In this document: positions 8,706 to 16,551 of the stretch, piece after piece
Position numbering within the stretch: the first letter of the stretch is position 1
How the letters are laid out: each line of letters starts with the position of its first letter
Assembly (NCBI RefSeq): GCF_900119165.1
Contig: NZ_FPJG01000006.1
Coordinates: forward strand, 7,416,001 to 7,480,000
Length of the DNA stretch: 64,000 nucleotides
Direction of reading: 5' to 3'
Origin: Amycolatopsis australiensis
GTDB taxonomy: Bacteria; Actinomycetota; Actinomycetes; Mycobacteriales; Pseudonocardiaceae
The notes under the pieces: model-generated
What the model was told of the DNA's origin: nothing
Seen by the model: the letters and a program-made list of their open reading frames with translations, nothing else
The model's database searches: none
Made by a program: the position numbers and the translations under genes

Positions 8706-8896
8706 GACCCGAGGAACCCGCCTCCGGCACGGGCCGTCACCGACTCCTGCCACCCCGGAGGTCACGCGCAGCCGGGTACCCCGTCTGCTCACGGCTCGAG
8801 GCCGACCCGGCAGTCACCGGAAGCCCGTATCGCCGGGGCCCGGAAATGCACCAGCGGTAATTTCCCGACGCAATATCCGGCTACCGGGAAATCGGC

Positions 8897-9880
8897 TCAC
8901 ACAAGTGCGTGGAGATCAGCCAGCCGGGCGAGCGAATCCAGCCGCGCGGATTGGTCGTGAGCGGCCGTCGTCACCAAAACCTCGTCGGCCCCCGTGGCCC
9001 CGACCAATGCCCCCAGCCGATCTTCGACCTCGGCGGGCGTGCCCCAGATCTGGCCGTCGAGCGTCTCGTCCAGCCGGCGGCGTTCGCGCTCGGTCATCGG
9101 CAATGCCAGGATCTCCCCGGGCGGTGACAGCGGCGGGAAGACGCCGTGGGAGCGCGAATAGACCGTCGCCCACGCCTCCGACACGAGCAGGCGGCGCGCG
9201 TCGCCCGCCGAGTCCGCCACGGCGATCGCCGACGACACCACGACGTACGGCTCCCGCGCCCACTCGCTCGGCCGGAACTCCTCGCGGTAGCGCGTCACGG
9301 CTTCGACGAGGGCGCGTTCGCCCCGCACCGGCGCGATCACCAGCGGCAGGCCGAGCTCGGCGGCGAGACCTGCGCCGGAGCCGGTCGCCAGCAGGAACGG
9401 CGCCACGCGCAGCCCTTCGGCCGGGTAGGCGTGGACGCCGGGATAACCGTGCTCGCCGGTGAAGAACCCGAGCAGCTCGCGGACCTGCGCGCCGAACCCG
9501 TCGGCCGCTTCCTTGCCTTGGCCCAGTGCGTCGCGGACCCCCGCGGTGAACCCGACCGACCGGCCGAGTCCCATGTCGATCCGGCCCGGGTGCAGCGCTT
9601 CCAGGACGCCGAACTGCTCCGCGACGACCAGCGGGCGGTGGTTCGGCAGCATGACCCCGCCGGTGCCGACGCGGATGCGCGAGGTCGCCCCGGCGACGGC
9701 GGCGGCCAGCACGGTCGGCGCGGACCCGGCGACCCCGGGCACGCCGTGGTGTTCGGACACCCAGAACCGGTGGTAGCCCAGCCGTTCGACGTCGGCGGCG
9801 AAGGCGACGGTGTCCCGCAGCGCGCGCGTGGTGCCGCCGTCGCGCCGCACCGGCGAACGGTCCAGCACGGAAAGCCTCAC
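8897..9880 (-). CDS. LLM-class flavin-dependent oxidoreductase (MsnO8-like)
   Basis: A 327-residue luciferase-like monooxygenase of the single-domain MsnO8-type group. It begins with the strand LSVLDRSPVRR, then RFWVSEHHGVPGVAGSAP (flavin-pocket segment), RIRVGTGGVMLPNHRPL, GRIDMGLGRS and GTPAEVEDRLGAL near the C-terminus. Such enzymes use FMNH2 or F420H2; the cofactor cannot be decided from sequence alone. The start is GTG 9880. It runs in the same direction as the small DUF6221-like gene upstream, with 36 nt between. Confidence 0.85.
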   Translation of the reverse strand: MRLSVLDRSPVRRDGGTTRALRDTVAFAADVERLGYHRFWVSEHHGVPGVAGSAPTVLAAAVAGATSRIRVGTGGVMLPNHRPLVVAEQFGVLEALHPGRIDMGLGRSVGFTAGVRDALGQGKEAADGFGAQVRELLGFFTGEHGYPGVHAYPAEGLRVAPFLLATGSGAGLAAELGLPLVIAPVRGERALVEAVTRYREEFRPSEWAREPYVVVSSAIAVADSAGDARRLLVSEAWATVYSRSHGVFPPLSPPGEILALPMTERERRRLDETLDGQIWGTPAEVEDRLGALVGATGADEVLVTTAAHDQSARLDSLARLADLHALV

Positions 9881-9916
9881 GCGGGGTGCAACGCCCGGCG
9901 CGCGGCGGGATTCCCG

Positions 9917-10309
9917 TCAGGGGCGCCAGCGCTCGCTGTAGTCCGGGTGGTCGGCGTAGGGCAGGGCCAGCAGGCGCAGCGTGAGGCACCAGTTGGAACC
10001 GGCCTCGTCGGCGGGCACGTGGCAGGTCTCACACCAGTATTCGCTGCCGTAGAGCGGAAAACCGGGCACCTTCTCCGACACCGTGGTGCGGTGGGCGAGC
10101 AGGATCCGCCGCGTGGCCTCGATCTCGTTGATCATCTGGTTGACGACGTCGAGCTCGAGATCGCTGAGCCCGCGGATCTTCAGCTCCACCGCGACCTTCG
10201 TCTCACCGCGGTTCATCGGCTCGCCGGCCTTCGCCTTGTTGACGGCCTGCATGATCAACGCCTGCCGCGCGCCGACACGCGCGGCGAGGAATGCGATCAG
10301 GTCGTCCAC
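9917..10309 (-). CDS. DUF6221 family protein
   Basis: A 130-residue protein. It opens with VDDLIAFLAARV and closes with TLRLLALPYADHPDYSERWRP, the two hallmark segments of the actinobacterial DUF6221 family, also found in phage-related contexts. A CETCH motif may bind metal, but the family has no known function. The GTG at 10309 is preferred over an upstream ATG (10405) because GGGAGG lies 8 nt before it and the family N-terminus begins there. The 241 bp upstream (10310-10550) are somewhat less GC-rich and contain no gene I can support. Confidence 0.75.
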   Translation of the reverse strand: MDDLIAFLAARVGARQALIMQAVNKAKAGEPMNRGETKVAVELKIRGLSDLELDVVNQMINEIEATRRILLAHRTTVSEKVPGFPLYGSEYWCETCHVPADEAGSNWCLTLRLLALPYADHPDYSERWRP

Positions 10310-10550
10310 GAAGGGCCTCCCTCGAACTCGCCCCAGGACATGTCCCCGGGAAGTCGCCGATTCGGGACCGCACGTTACGCCGTCGGTGGCGGTGGTCGAG
10401 ACCACAAGGGCGGCCGTACGCCATTTGTGACCCGAAAGGCGACAGCGGGCAGTGACATGATCACTGCGCGTTTTCCCCGACGGGATTTACGGGCGGATTT
10501 TCGCGGACCCCGGTGCGCGGAAGTGGCGCCCGGCACGTTTGTGGCCGCGG

Positions 10551-11720
10551 TTACATCGGATCCGATTTCCTGTGCCGCGGAGTGACACCGGGCCCGTCCG
10601 CGGCGGGACGTGGATCGCCACCGACGGCAGAGTCCGCCGCCACGCGGCCGTGGCCGCCGCCACCAGCCCGGCGACCCCCGGCTGCGGCAGGCCGTGGCCC
10701 CGACTCAGTCCGGCCGGGCCTTGCTCGGCTGGACCCGCTTGGGCTCCCCGGCATCTTCGGGTAGTCCGGCGGGTAGGGCATGTCGCCCAGCCCCTGGTCG
10801 CGCAGGTCGCGCTCGTACCACTCCAGCGCCGTCTCCAGGCCGAACGCCTCCGCGTCCATGCCCGCGTGCAGGTCGCCGTGCGAGGCCAGGAACGCCGGGA
10901 TCGTCAGCACGTCGAAGTCGTCCGCGTCCACCTCCGGCAGCAGGTCCCACGTCAGCGGGGTCGACACCGTCGCGCGCGGGGTGCCGCGGACCGACCAGCT
11001 CGACGCCACCGTCCGGTCGCGGGCGGCCTGGTTGTAGTCGAGGAACACGCGGCCGCCGCGTTCTTCCTTCCACCACGCGATCGTCGCCTTGTCCGGGATC
11101 CGGCGCCCGACCTCGCGGCCGAGCGCGATCACCGCGTGCCTGACCTGGACGAAGTCCCAGTCCGGCCGGATCCGCACCAGCACGTGCACCCCGCGCCCGC
11201 CGGACGTCTTCGGGTACCCCGTCAGCCCGGCGTCCGCGAGCACCTCCCGGACGACCAAGGCGACTTCGACGGCGTCGGCGAACCCGGCCCGGTCGGGCGG
11301 GTCGACGTCGATGCGCAACTCGTCCGGGTGATCCACGTCGGGACGGCGAACGGGCCACGGGTGGAAGTCGAAGGTCCCGAGGTTGGCGGCCCACGCGAAC
11401 ACGGCGGGCTCGGTCGGGCACACCTCGGCGGCCGTGCGCCCGGAGGGAAAGGTGATCTCGGCGGTCTCCACCCAGGCGGGCGCGCCCTTCGGCACGCGCT
11501 TGGCGTAGAACCACTCGCCCTCGACGCCGTCGACGTAGCGCTTGAGGGTGGTCGGCCGCTCCCCGATCGCGCGCAGCAGCGGCGCGCCGACGGTGATGTA
11601 GTGCTCGACGACCTGCCGCTTCGTGATGCCACGCTGCGGGAAGTACACCTTGTCCGGGCTGGAGACGCGGACCGTGCGGCCGCCGACCTCGTATTCGACC
11701 GGGTCACCGTGCTTGGGCAT
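10551..11720 (-). CDS. LigD-type NHEJ polymerase/primase domain protein (probable C-terminal frameshift)
   Basis: A DNA polymerase/primase of the archaeo-eukaryotic primase fold (LigD PolDom). Motifs are LRIDVDPPD (catalytic DxD), TSGGRGVHVLV and GRVFLDYNQ. It fills and repairs ends during non-homologous end joining with a ligase such as LigC. The reading frame as given is 389 residues, but the part after YPPDYPKMPG turns into an unlikely Gly/Arg/Pro-rich tail. Adding one G to the GGGG run (plus-strand CCCC at 10746-10749) restores a normal ending, GEPKRVQPSKARPD, with TGA at 10705-10707. The true gene is therefore probably 10705-11720, either frameshifted in nature or affected by a base-call error. 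Confidence 0.85.
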   Translation of the reverse strand: MPKHGDPVEYEVGGRTVRVSSPDKVYFPQRGITKRQVVEHYITVGAPLLRAIGERPTTLKRYVDGVEGEWFYAKRVPKGAPAWVETAEITFPSGRTAAEVCPTEPAVFAWAANLGTFDFHPWPVRRPDVDHPDELRIDVDPPDRAGFADAVEVALVVREVLADAGLTGYPKTSGGRGVHVLVRIRPDWDFVQVRHAVIALGREVGRRIPDKATIAWWKEERGGRVFLDYNQAARDRTVASSWSVRGTPRATVSTPLTWDLLPEVDADDFDVLTIPAFLASHGDLHAGMDAEAFGLETALEWYERDLRDQGLGDMPYPPDYPKMPGSPSGSSRARPGRTESGPRPAAAGGRRAGGGGHGRVAADSAVGGDPRPAADGPGVTPRHRKSDPM

Positions 11721-11763
11721 GCGGCCACGCTAGCGGTGATCGCCCCCGCCGGGCCGCCGAAAC

Positions 11764-11848
11764 GCGCCCCAATGCGGCCTTCGGTGCGTCAGACGCACCC
11801 AAGGCGGCCTTCGGTGCGTCTGACGCACCGAATGTGGCCTTGGGGCGC
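11764..11848. repeat. Dispersed hairpin repeat, family A, copy 1
   Basis: An inverted repeat with 36-bp arms (11764-11799 and 11813-11848) that match at 32 positions. The shared ends are GCGCCCCAA and TTCGGTGCGTCAGACGCACC. The middle holds an extra AAGGCGGCC unit. Closely related hairpins occur at 26581-26637 and 44849-44893. This copy lies between two divergent genes, so it is not simply a terminator. Confidence 0.85.
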
Positions 11849-11871
11849 TTTGGGGTGCGCTCCCCGCCCGG

Positions 11872-12180
11872 GCGGTCGGCTCGCGCCCCCGAAGGGGTGA
11901 TGCGGGTAGCTGAAGGGTGGGCTTACCCGCCTGAGGGGTCGACTCGGGTCCCCCCCAGGAGTGGCGAGGGCCCCGGGCAGTCAGCCCGCGTCCGATGGGG
12001 CCACCCGCGTACCTGCAGGGACGGCTTGCGCCTCCCAGGGCCGACTCGCACGCCTCCCCGGGCAGTCGGCCCGCGCGCCCGAAGGGGCGATCCGCGTACC
12101 TGCAGGGACGGCTTGCGCCTCCCGGGGCGCGGCTCGCGTGCCCCGCGCAGTCGGCTCGCGCCAGGCAGGGCGGGGTCGTG
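11872..12180. repeat. Degenerate tandem array, 85-bp unit
   Basis: Copies begin with GCRGTCRGCYCGCG at 11872, 11977, 12062 and 12147, spaced 105, 85 and 85 bp. Copies 2 and 3 share a run that includes CGCGTACCTGCAGGGACGG. No plausible protein reads through on either strand. Together with the hairpin to its left it fills the 562-bp gap between the polymerase gene and the VTT protein gene. Similar but more degraded text is seen at 63.5-63.75 kb. Confidence 0.75.
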
Positions 12181-12282
12181 CCTGGCGGGTCGGTCGTGTG
12201 GCCGGACACTCCGCTTGCGTGACTCGAGGGCCGGCCCGCCCGGCACCGCGTGCGCCGCGCCGTGGCCGGTAGGGTCGTGCGG

Positions 12283-12945
12283 GTGTCCGGCCGTGCCAAG
12301 CTGATCGTCGCCCTCGTCGTGCTCGCCTTCTTCGTGGCGGCCGCGGCGCTGGTGCCGATTCCCGCTCCGGCCGACCTGCGCTCCTGGGCCGACGCCACCG
12401 GGCCTGCCACCCCCGTCGTGCTGCTCGTCGCGTACTCGCTGCTCACCGTCGCGCCCGTCCCGCGCACCGTGTTCAACCTGGCCGCCGGCCTGCTGGTCGG
12501 CACCGCGGCCGGGATCGCGATCGGCCTGGTCGCCACCACCATCGCCGCCGGGCTGTCGTTCGGGCTGGCGCGGCTGCTCGGCCGCGACCTCGTCACCCGG
12601 CACCTGCACCGCTCGGCCGTGAAAACGGTCAACGACCGGCTCTCCGGCGGCGGCGTCCTCGCCGTGACCTCGCTGCGGCTGATCCCCGTGGTGCCGTTCG
12701 CGCCGTTCAGCTACGTCTGCGGCGTGTCCTCGGTCCGCCTGGCTCCCTACCTGGCCGGTACGCTGCTCGGAAGCGTGCCCGGCACCGTCGCCGTGGTCGT
12801 CCTCGGCGACGCCCTGACCGGCGACACGCCGCCCGCGCTGCTCGCCTGTTACGGCGTGTTCGCGCTGGCCGGGGCGATCGGGCTGGTCAAGGTGTTCAAG
12901 AAGCGGGCACCGGCCGGACCGCAGGCCGCCGGACCGGCTGGCTGA
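12283..12945 (+). CDS. VTT-domain (TVP38/TMEM64 / DedA-like) membrane protein
   Basis: A 220-residue polytopic membrane protein with about six hydrophobic segments. It carries the VTT core: VFNLAAGLLVGTAAGIAIG, then a reentrant segment with LRLIPVVPFAPFSYVCG and the conserved arginine and prolines. Family members are lipid scramblase or transporter-like proteins of the cytoplasmic membrane; the substrate here is unknown. GTG 12283 is chosen because TAGGGT (12270-12275) lies 7 nt upstream, a leaderless promoter arrangement. In-frame GTGs at 12250, 12262 and 12277 are alternatives. Confidence 0.8.
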   Translation: MSGRAKLIVALVVLAFFVAAAALVPIPAPADLRSWADATGPATPVVLLVAYSLLTVAPVPRTVFNLAAGLLVGTAAGIAIGLVATTIAAGLSFGLARLLGRDLVTRHLHRSAVKTVNDRLSGGGVLAVTSLRLIPVVPFAPFSYVCGVSSVRLAPYLAGTLLGSVPGTVAVVVLGDALTGDTPPALLACYGVFALAGAIGLVKVFKKRAPAGPQAAGPAG

Positions 12946-13048
12946 CGGAACTCCCGCGAGGCCGACCGCTACACTCGATCGGGTGCGCGAAGCGGAAACG
13001 CGCTGAGCAGGGCCACCATCACCGGGAATTTCGTCAGGAGCAGTCGCC

Positions 13049-14707
13049 ATCGACACCGGTCAGCTGATCGCGGGGCACTACCGCCTCGTCGAGCACATTG
13101 GTAGCGGTGCCATGGGAGTCGTGTGGCGCGCGACCGACGTGCGCCTCGAACGCACCGTGGCGATCAAGCAGATCCTCCCGCAGCCGGGTGTCTCCGAGAC
13201 CGAACGCGACAACATGCGCCAGCGCGCGATGCGCGAGGCGAAGAACGCGGCCCGCTTCCAGCACCCGAACGCGATCGTCGTGTTCGACATCGCCGAGCAC
13301 AACGGCGACCCCTGCCTGGTGATGGAGTACCTCGACGGGCCCAGCCTCTCCACGATCCTCGCCGAGGAAGGCACGCTCCCGCTCGGGCGCGTCGCCCGGA
13401 TCGGCGAGCAGGTCGCCTCCGCGCTGGTGGCCGCGCACCGCGCCGGGATCGTGCACCGCGACGTCAAGCCCGGCAACATCCTGATCGACCGCAACGGCAC
13501 CGCGAAGATCACCGACTTCGGCATCTCGCGCGCGGCCGGGGACATGACGCTCACCGCGACCGGCCTGATCGGCGGCACCCCCGCCTACCTGGCCCCGGAG
13601 CTGGCGCGCGGCGCCGACCCGGTGCCCAGCTCCGACGTCTTCGCCCTCGGCGCGACCCTCTACCAGGCGATCGAGGGCACCACGCCCTACGGCAACACCA
13701 CCAACCAGCTCGCGCTGCTCTACGCGGCGGCGAACGGCCAGATCAACCCGCCGGTGCAGGCCGGCGCGGCGACCGCGCTGCTGATGAGCCTGCTGCGCAG
13801 CGAGCCCTCCGAACGCCCGACCATGGCCGAAGCCCGCGAACGGCTGGCCGCGCTGGCCCGGACCGAGCCCGGCGGCACGACGGCGTCCCCGCCGCTGCTC
13901 GCCGGCGGAGCGGGCCGCAAGCCGGCCGCCCTCGCGGACGGCGGCGAGCGCCCGCCGTGGCAGCGCACCGACTCCGCACCCGCGTCGCCACCGGTCGGCA
14001 CGCCGGTGGCCGCGGGCAAGGCGCCGTCGAACCCGCCGCGCCCGACCGCGGCGTTCATGCCGATGCGGTCCCCGGCCGCGCCGCCGAACACCCCGCCGAG
14101 ACCGATGCCCGCGGCCGCGCCCACGGCCAGGGCTCCGCAGTACTCGTCGAACACCGCGAAACCGGACAACAAGCGCAAGTACGCCCTGTTCGCCGGAGCG
14201 GGCGCCGCGGTCGTGGTGGTCGCGGTGATCGTGTTCCTGGTGCTGAACTCCGGCAGCGGCAACTCCGGCGGCACGCAGACCGCCCAGTCGCCCGGTCACC
14301 AGCCGACGGCGACGCAGACCCCGCCGACGACCGGCCGCAGCAGCGAGAGCGCCGTGCCCGCCGGGCTGGAGAAGACCCCGCCGGAGGGGCGCATCTCCGA
14401 CTACAGCGGCGCCGGCAAGGCCCTGACCAGCTTCTTCGACAACCCGGCCGGGGGCTGGTCCAAGCTGACCCCCGCCGCCCAGCAGGTCTACGGCAGCGAG
14501 CAGGAGTTCGCCGCGTACTGGTCGAGCCACAAGGTGGGCAACTACATGAGTGCCCACGCCGACTCCGGCGGCGCGAACGCCGACGGCTCGATCACCATGA
14601 ACCTCACCGTGGACGGCACCCGGCGGGGCTACCGGATCGTCATGGTCGGCGGCCAGATGCTCATCGACAGCGACACCCGGATCGACGGCGCCGGCGCGGG
14701 CAACTGA
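13049..14707 (+). CDS. Transmembrane Ser/Thr protein kinase (PknB type), probable ATC start
   Basis: A 552-residue kinase. The Gly loop GSGAMG is at 18-23, the ATP Lys40 lies in VAIKQ, the catalytic loop HRDVKPGN has Asp138, and DFG has Asp156. YLAPELARG and a Pro/Ala-rich linker follow. One membrane span (about 378-399) leads to a Gly/Ser/Thr-rich stalk and a small extracellular domain of about 110 residues. No ATG, GTG or TTG precedes the Gly loop in frame: TGA at 13004 closes the frame and ATG 13112 falls inside the loop. AGGAG sits 8 nt before ATC 13049, which gives a family-like opening DTGQLIAGHYRLVEHIG. CTG 13064 is the other option. TACACT at 12970 may be the -10. Confidence 0.9.
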   Translation: MDTGQLIAGHYRLVEHIGSGAMGVVWRATDVRLERTVAIKQILPQPGVSETERDNMRQRAMREAKNAARFQHPNAIVVFDIAEHNGDPCLVMEYLDGPSLSTILAEEGTLPLGRVARIGEQVASALVAAHRAGIVHRDVKPGNILIDRNGTAKITDFGISRAAGDMTLTATGLIGGTPAYLAPELARGADPVPSSDVFALGATLYQAIEGTTPYGNTTNQLALLYAAANGQINPPVQAGAATALLMSLLRSEPSERPTMAEARERLAALARTEPGGTTASPPLLAGGAGRKPAALADGGERPPWQRTDSAPASPPVGTPVAAGKAPSNPPRPTAAFMPMRSPAAPPNTPPRPMPAAAPTARAPQYSSNTAKPDNKRKYALFAGAGAAVVVVAVIVFLVLNSGSGNSGGTQTAQSPGHQPTATQTPPTTGRSSESAVPAGLEKTPPEGRISDYSGAGKALTSFFDNPAGGWSKLTPAAQQVYGSEQEFAAYWSSHKVGNYMSAHADSGGANADGSITMNLTVDGTRRGYRIVMVGGQMLIDSDTRIDGAGAGN

Positions 14708-14760
14708 GACGTAACGCGCGCCTGGTGGGCGGACGAGCCCGGATGGCCTACCGTGGAGGT

Positions 14761-15066
14761 ATGGCCGACGACGGAGCCTCGCTGCCGGGCCAGCATCCTC
14801 GCTTCCACGAGGACCTGGTCGGCCTGGACCCCTACGACCCCGAGGCGCGCGCGTTCGCCGAGCACCTCGACCGGATCGAGCGCTGCGGACCCAACTACAC
14901 CATCGAAGCCGCCCTGGACGGGGTGGCCGACTTCGCCGACTCCAGCAACCGCCTCGGCGGGCTGCGCTACTGGGTCTCCGCCCTGATCGTGGTGCTCATC
15001 GTGCTCGGGGTGATCGTGGCCGCATGGGACATCGTGGTGCACGCCCTCGCCTGGCTCGCGGCGTAA
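14761..15066 (+). CDS. Small C-terminally anchored membrane protein
   Basis: A 101-residue protein not assigned to a family. The first 75 residues are soluble and acidic (DLVGLDPYDPEARAFAEHLD). They are followed by one hydrophobic span (ALIVVLIVLGVIVAAWDIVV) at about 79-98, which makes it tail-anchored. ATG 14761 lies 6 nt after TACCGT, so the message is probably nearly leaderless even though GGAGGT touches the start codon. It sits 53 nt after the Ser/Thr kinase and could be a partner or substrate; that is only positional. Confidence 0.7.
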   Translation: MADDGASLPGQHPRFHEDLVGLDPYDPEARAFAEHLDRIERCGPNYTIEAALDGVADFADSSNRLGGLRYWVSALIVVLIVLGVIVAAWDIVVHALAWLAA

Positions 15067-15076
15067 CGTGGATCGG

Positions 15077-15508
15077 GTGAAAGGTATGAAACCCGTTGTC
15101 GGCGCGACCCCGCGCGTCGTGAAGTCCGAGCAGGAGTGGCGGGCGCAGCTCAGCCCCGACGAGTACGCCGTGCTCCGCCAGGCGGGGACCGAACGGCCGT
15201 TCACCGGCGAGTACACCGACACGAAGGCCACCGGCGTCTACGAGTGCCGCGCGTGCGGTGCCGAGCTGTTCCGCAGTGACACGAAGTTCGACAGCCACTG
15301 CGGCTGGCCGTCGTTCTACGACCCGGCGGACTCCGACGCCGTCCTGCTGCGCGAAGACCGTTCCATGGGCATGAAGCGGATCGAGGTGCTCTGCGCCTCC
15401 TGCCACAGCCACCTCGGGCACGTCTTCGAGGGCGAGGGCTACCCGACCCCGACCGACCAGCGGTACTGCATCAACTCGATCTCGCTGAAACTGGTCCCCG
15501 AGTCCTAA
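15077..15508 (+). CDS. msrB: Peptide-methionine (R)-S-oxide reductase MsrB
   Basis: A zinc-containing methionine-R-sulfoxide reductase that repairs oxidised methionine. Two CxxC pairs are visible (CRACG and CASCHSHLGHVF), and the redox cysteine is in QRYCINSISL. Length is 143 residues from GTG 15077. That start lies 7 nt after TAACGT (15064-15069), a leaderless arrangement; ATG 15086 and GTG 15068 are also in frame. msrB is the left-most member of the backbone shared with M. tuberculosis Rv2674 onward. Confidence 0.95.
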   Translation: MKGMKPVVGATPRVVKSEQEWRAQLSPDEYAVLRQAGTERPFTGEYTDTKATGVYECRACGAELFRSDTKFDSHCGWPSFYDPADSDAVLLREDRSMGMKRIEVLCASCHSHLGHVFEGEGYPTPTDQRYCINSISLKLVPES

Positions 15509-15582
15509 ATCTCCCTTAAGGGAGCAACCCGCCGCCCTTCCTCGAACGTAGTCTCCGCACACGGACGAGGGAGGGCGGACTC

Positions 15583-16485
15583 ATGACCGACACCTGGGGG
15601 ATTCCCGGACCGGTGTTCGCGGGCCTCTACGGCGGCTTGCTGCTCCTGCCGGCGCTGGTCGCCCTGGCGCGCGCCGGGCTGCTGCTGCGCGGCCGCGCGG
15701 GCGGCGGCCCGGACCGGCCCGAAGAGCTGGCGCTGCTGACCGGCGGCCGGCGGCGCTTCGCCGAGTTCGCCGTGGCCGGCCTGCTCGAACGGCAGGTGAT
15801 CCGCCTCGCCGGCGACGGGCGGCTGAGCCGGGTCAAGGGCAGCGCGCCCGACACCGTGGGCCGCGAGGTGCTGACCCGGATCGGCAAGCACGGCTCCTCG
15901 ATCGAGCGGGTGTGCGACGCCGTCGCGGAGCACGAGGCCGCGGCCGGCCTCGAGACCGCGCTGATCGGCCGCGGCCTGCTCGCCGATCCGCGGAAACTGC
16001 GGTCGACCTGGGTGGCGACCGCCGTGGCGTACTGGGTCGTGGTCGCCCTCGGCGTGGTCCGGCTGGTGGCCGGGGCGAGCACCGGGCACCCGGTGGGCAT
16101 CCTGCTGGGCCTGCTCGCGCTGGGCACGGCCGTCGCGGTCTTCGTCACCGTCAAGGCGCGGAACCGGCCCGCGGTCAAAGCCACCTTCGCCGGCCGGGCC
16201 GCCGCCGAGGCGGCACGCCGGTCCGGGACGCTCGTGACCGGCCCGGCCGGGGCCGTCGCGGCGGCGGGCCTGGCCGGCCACCCCGACCAGGACGTCCGGG
16301 CGGCCGTCACCCGGGCCGCGGAGCACTCGGCGGCGCGGACGTACAGCCGCCGCGCCCGATTCGCCGGCGCCGGGGGCGGCGCGGCCGTCGGCTACTACGG
16401 CGGCAGCTCCTGCGGCGGCGGTGGCAGCTCCTGCGGCGGCGGCGGAAGTTCCTGCGGCGGTGGCGGCGGGGGCTGCGGCGGTTGA
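15583..16485 (+). CDS. TIGR04222-like membrane protein with heptad Cys/Gly/Ser tail (candidate modified precursor 1)
   Basis: A 300-residue protein. It opens with TWGIPGPVF followed by a membrane span (about 10-30). A soluble helical domain (45-145) comes next, then one or two hydrophobic segments (about 145-190), and a C-terminal Cys-rich tail. The tail is regular: Cys277, 284, 291 and 298, each seven residues apart, in the frame SSCGGGG. The next gene is a paralog with the same design, and the third is a DUF692 enzyme. This combination of domain, tail and neighbour is what I recall of the TIGR04222 family. GGGAGG lies before ATG 15583. The role as a substrate of the enzyme is inferred. Confidence 0.8.
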   Translation: MTDTWGIPGPVFAGLYGGLLLLPALVALARAGLLLRGRAGGGPDRPEELALLTGGRRRFAEFAVAGLLERQVIRLAGDGRLSRVKGSAPDTVGREVLTRIGKHGSSIERVCDAVAEHEAAAGLETALIGRGLLADPRKLRSTWVATAVAYWVVVALGVVRLVAGASTGHPVGILLGLLALGTAVAVFVTVKARNRPAVKATFAGRAAAEAARRSGTLVTGPAGAVAAAGLAGHPDQDVRAAVTRAAEHSAARTYSRRARFAGAGGGAAVGYYGGSSCGGGGSSCGGGGSSCGGGGGGCGG

Positions 16486-16551
16486 AACGCCGACGCGACC
16501 GCCTGCGTCTGACCGCTACGGTAACCGCAACTCACTGAGGGGAGACGGGCG

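Noticed and set aside
10310..10405. Longer DUF6221 protein starting at ATG 10405
   Set aside because: The family begins at VDDLIAFL, and only GTG 10309 has a good ribosome binding site.
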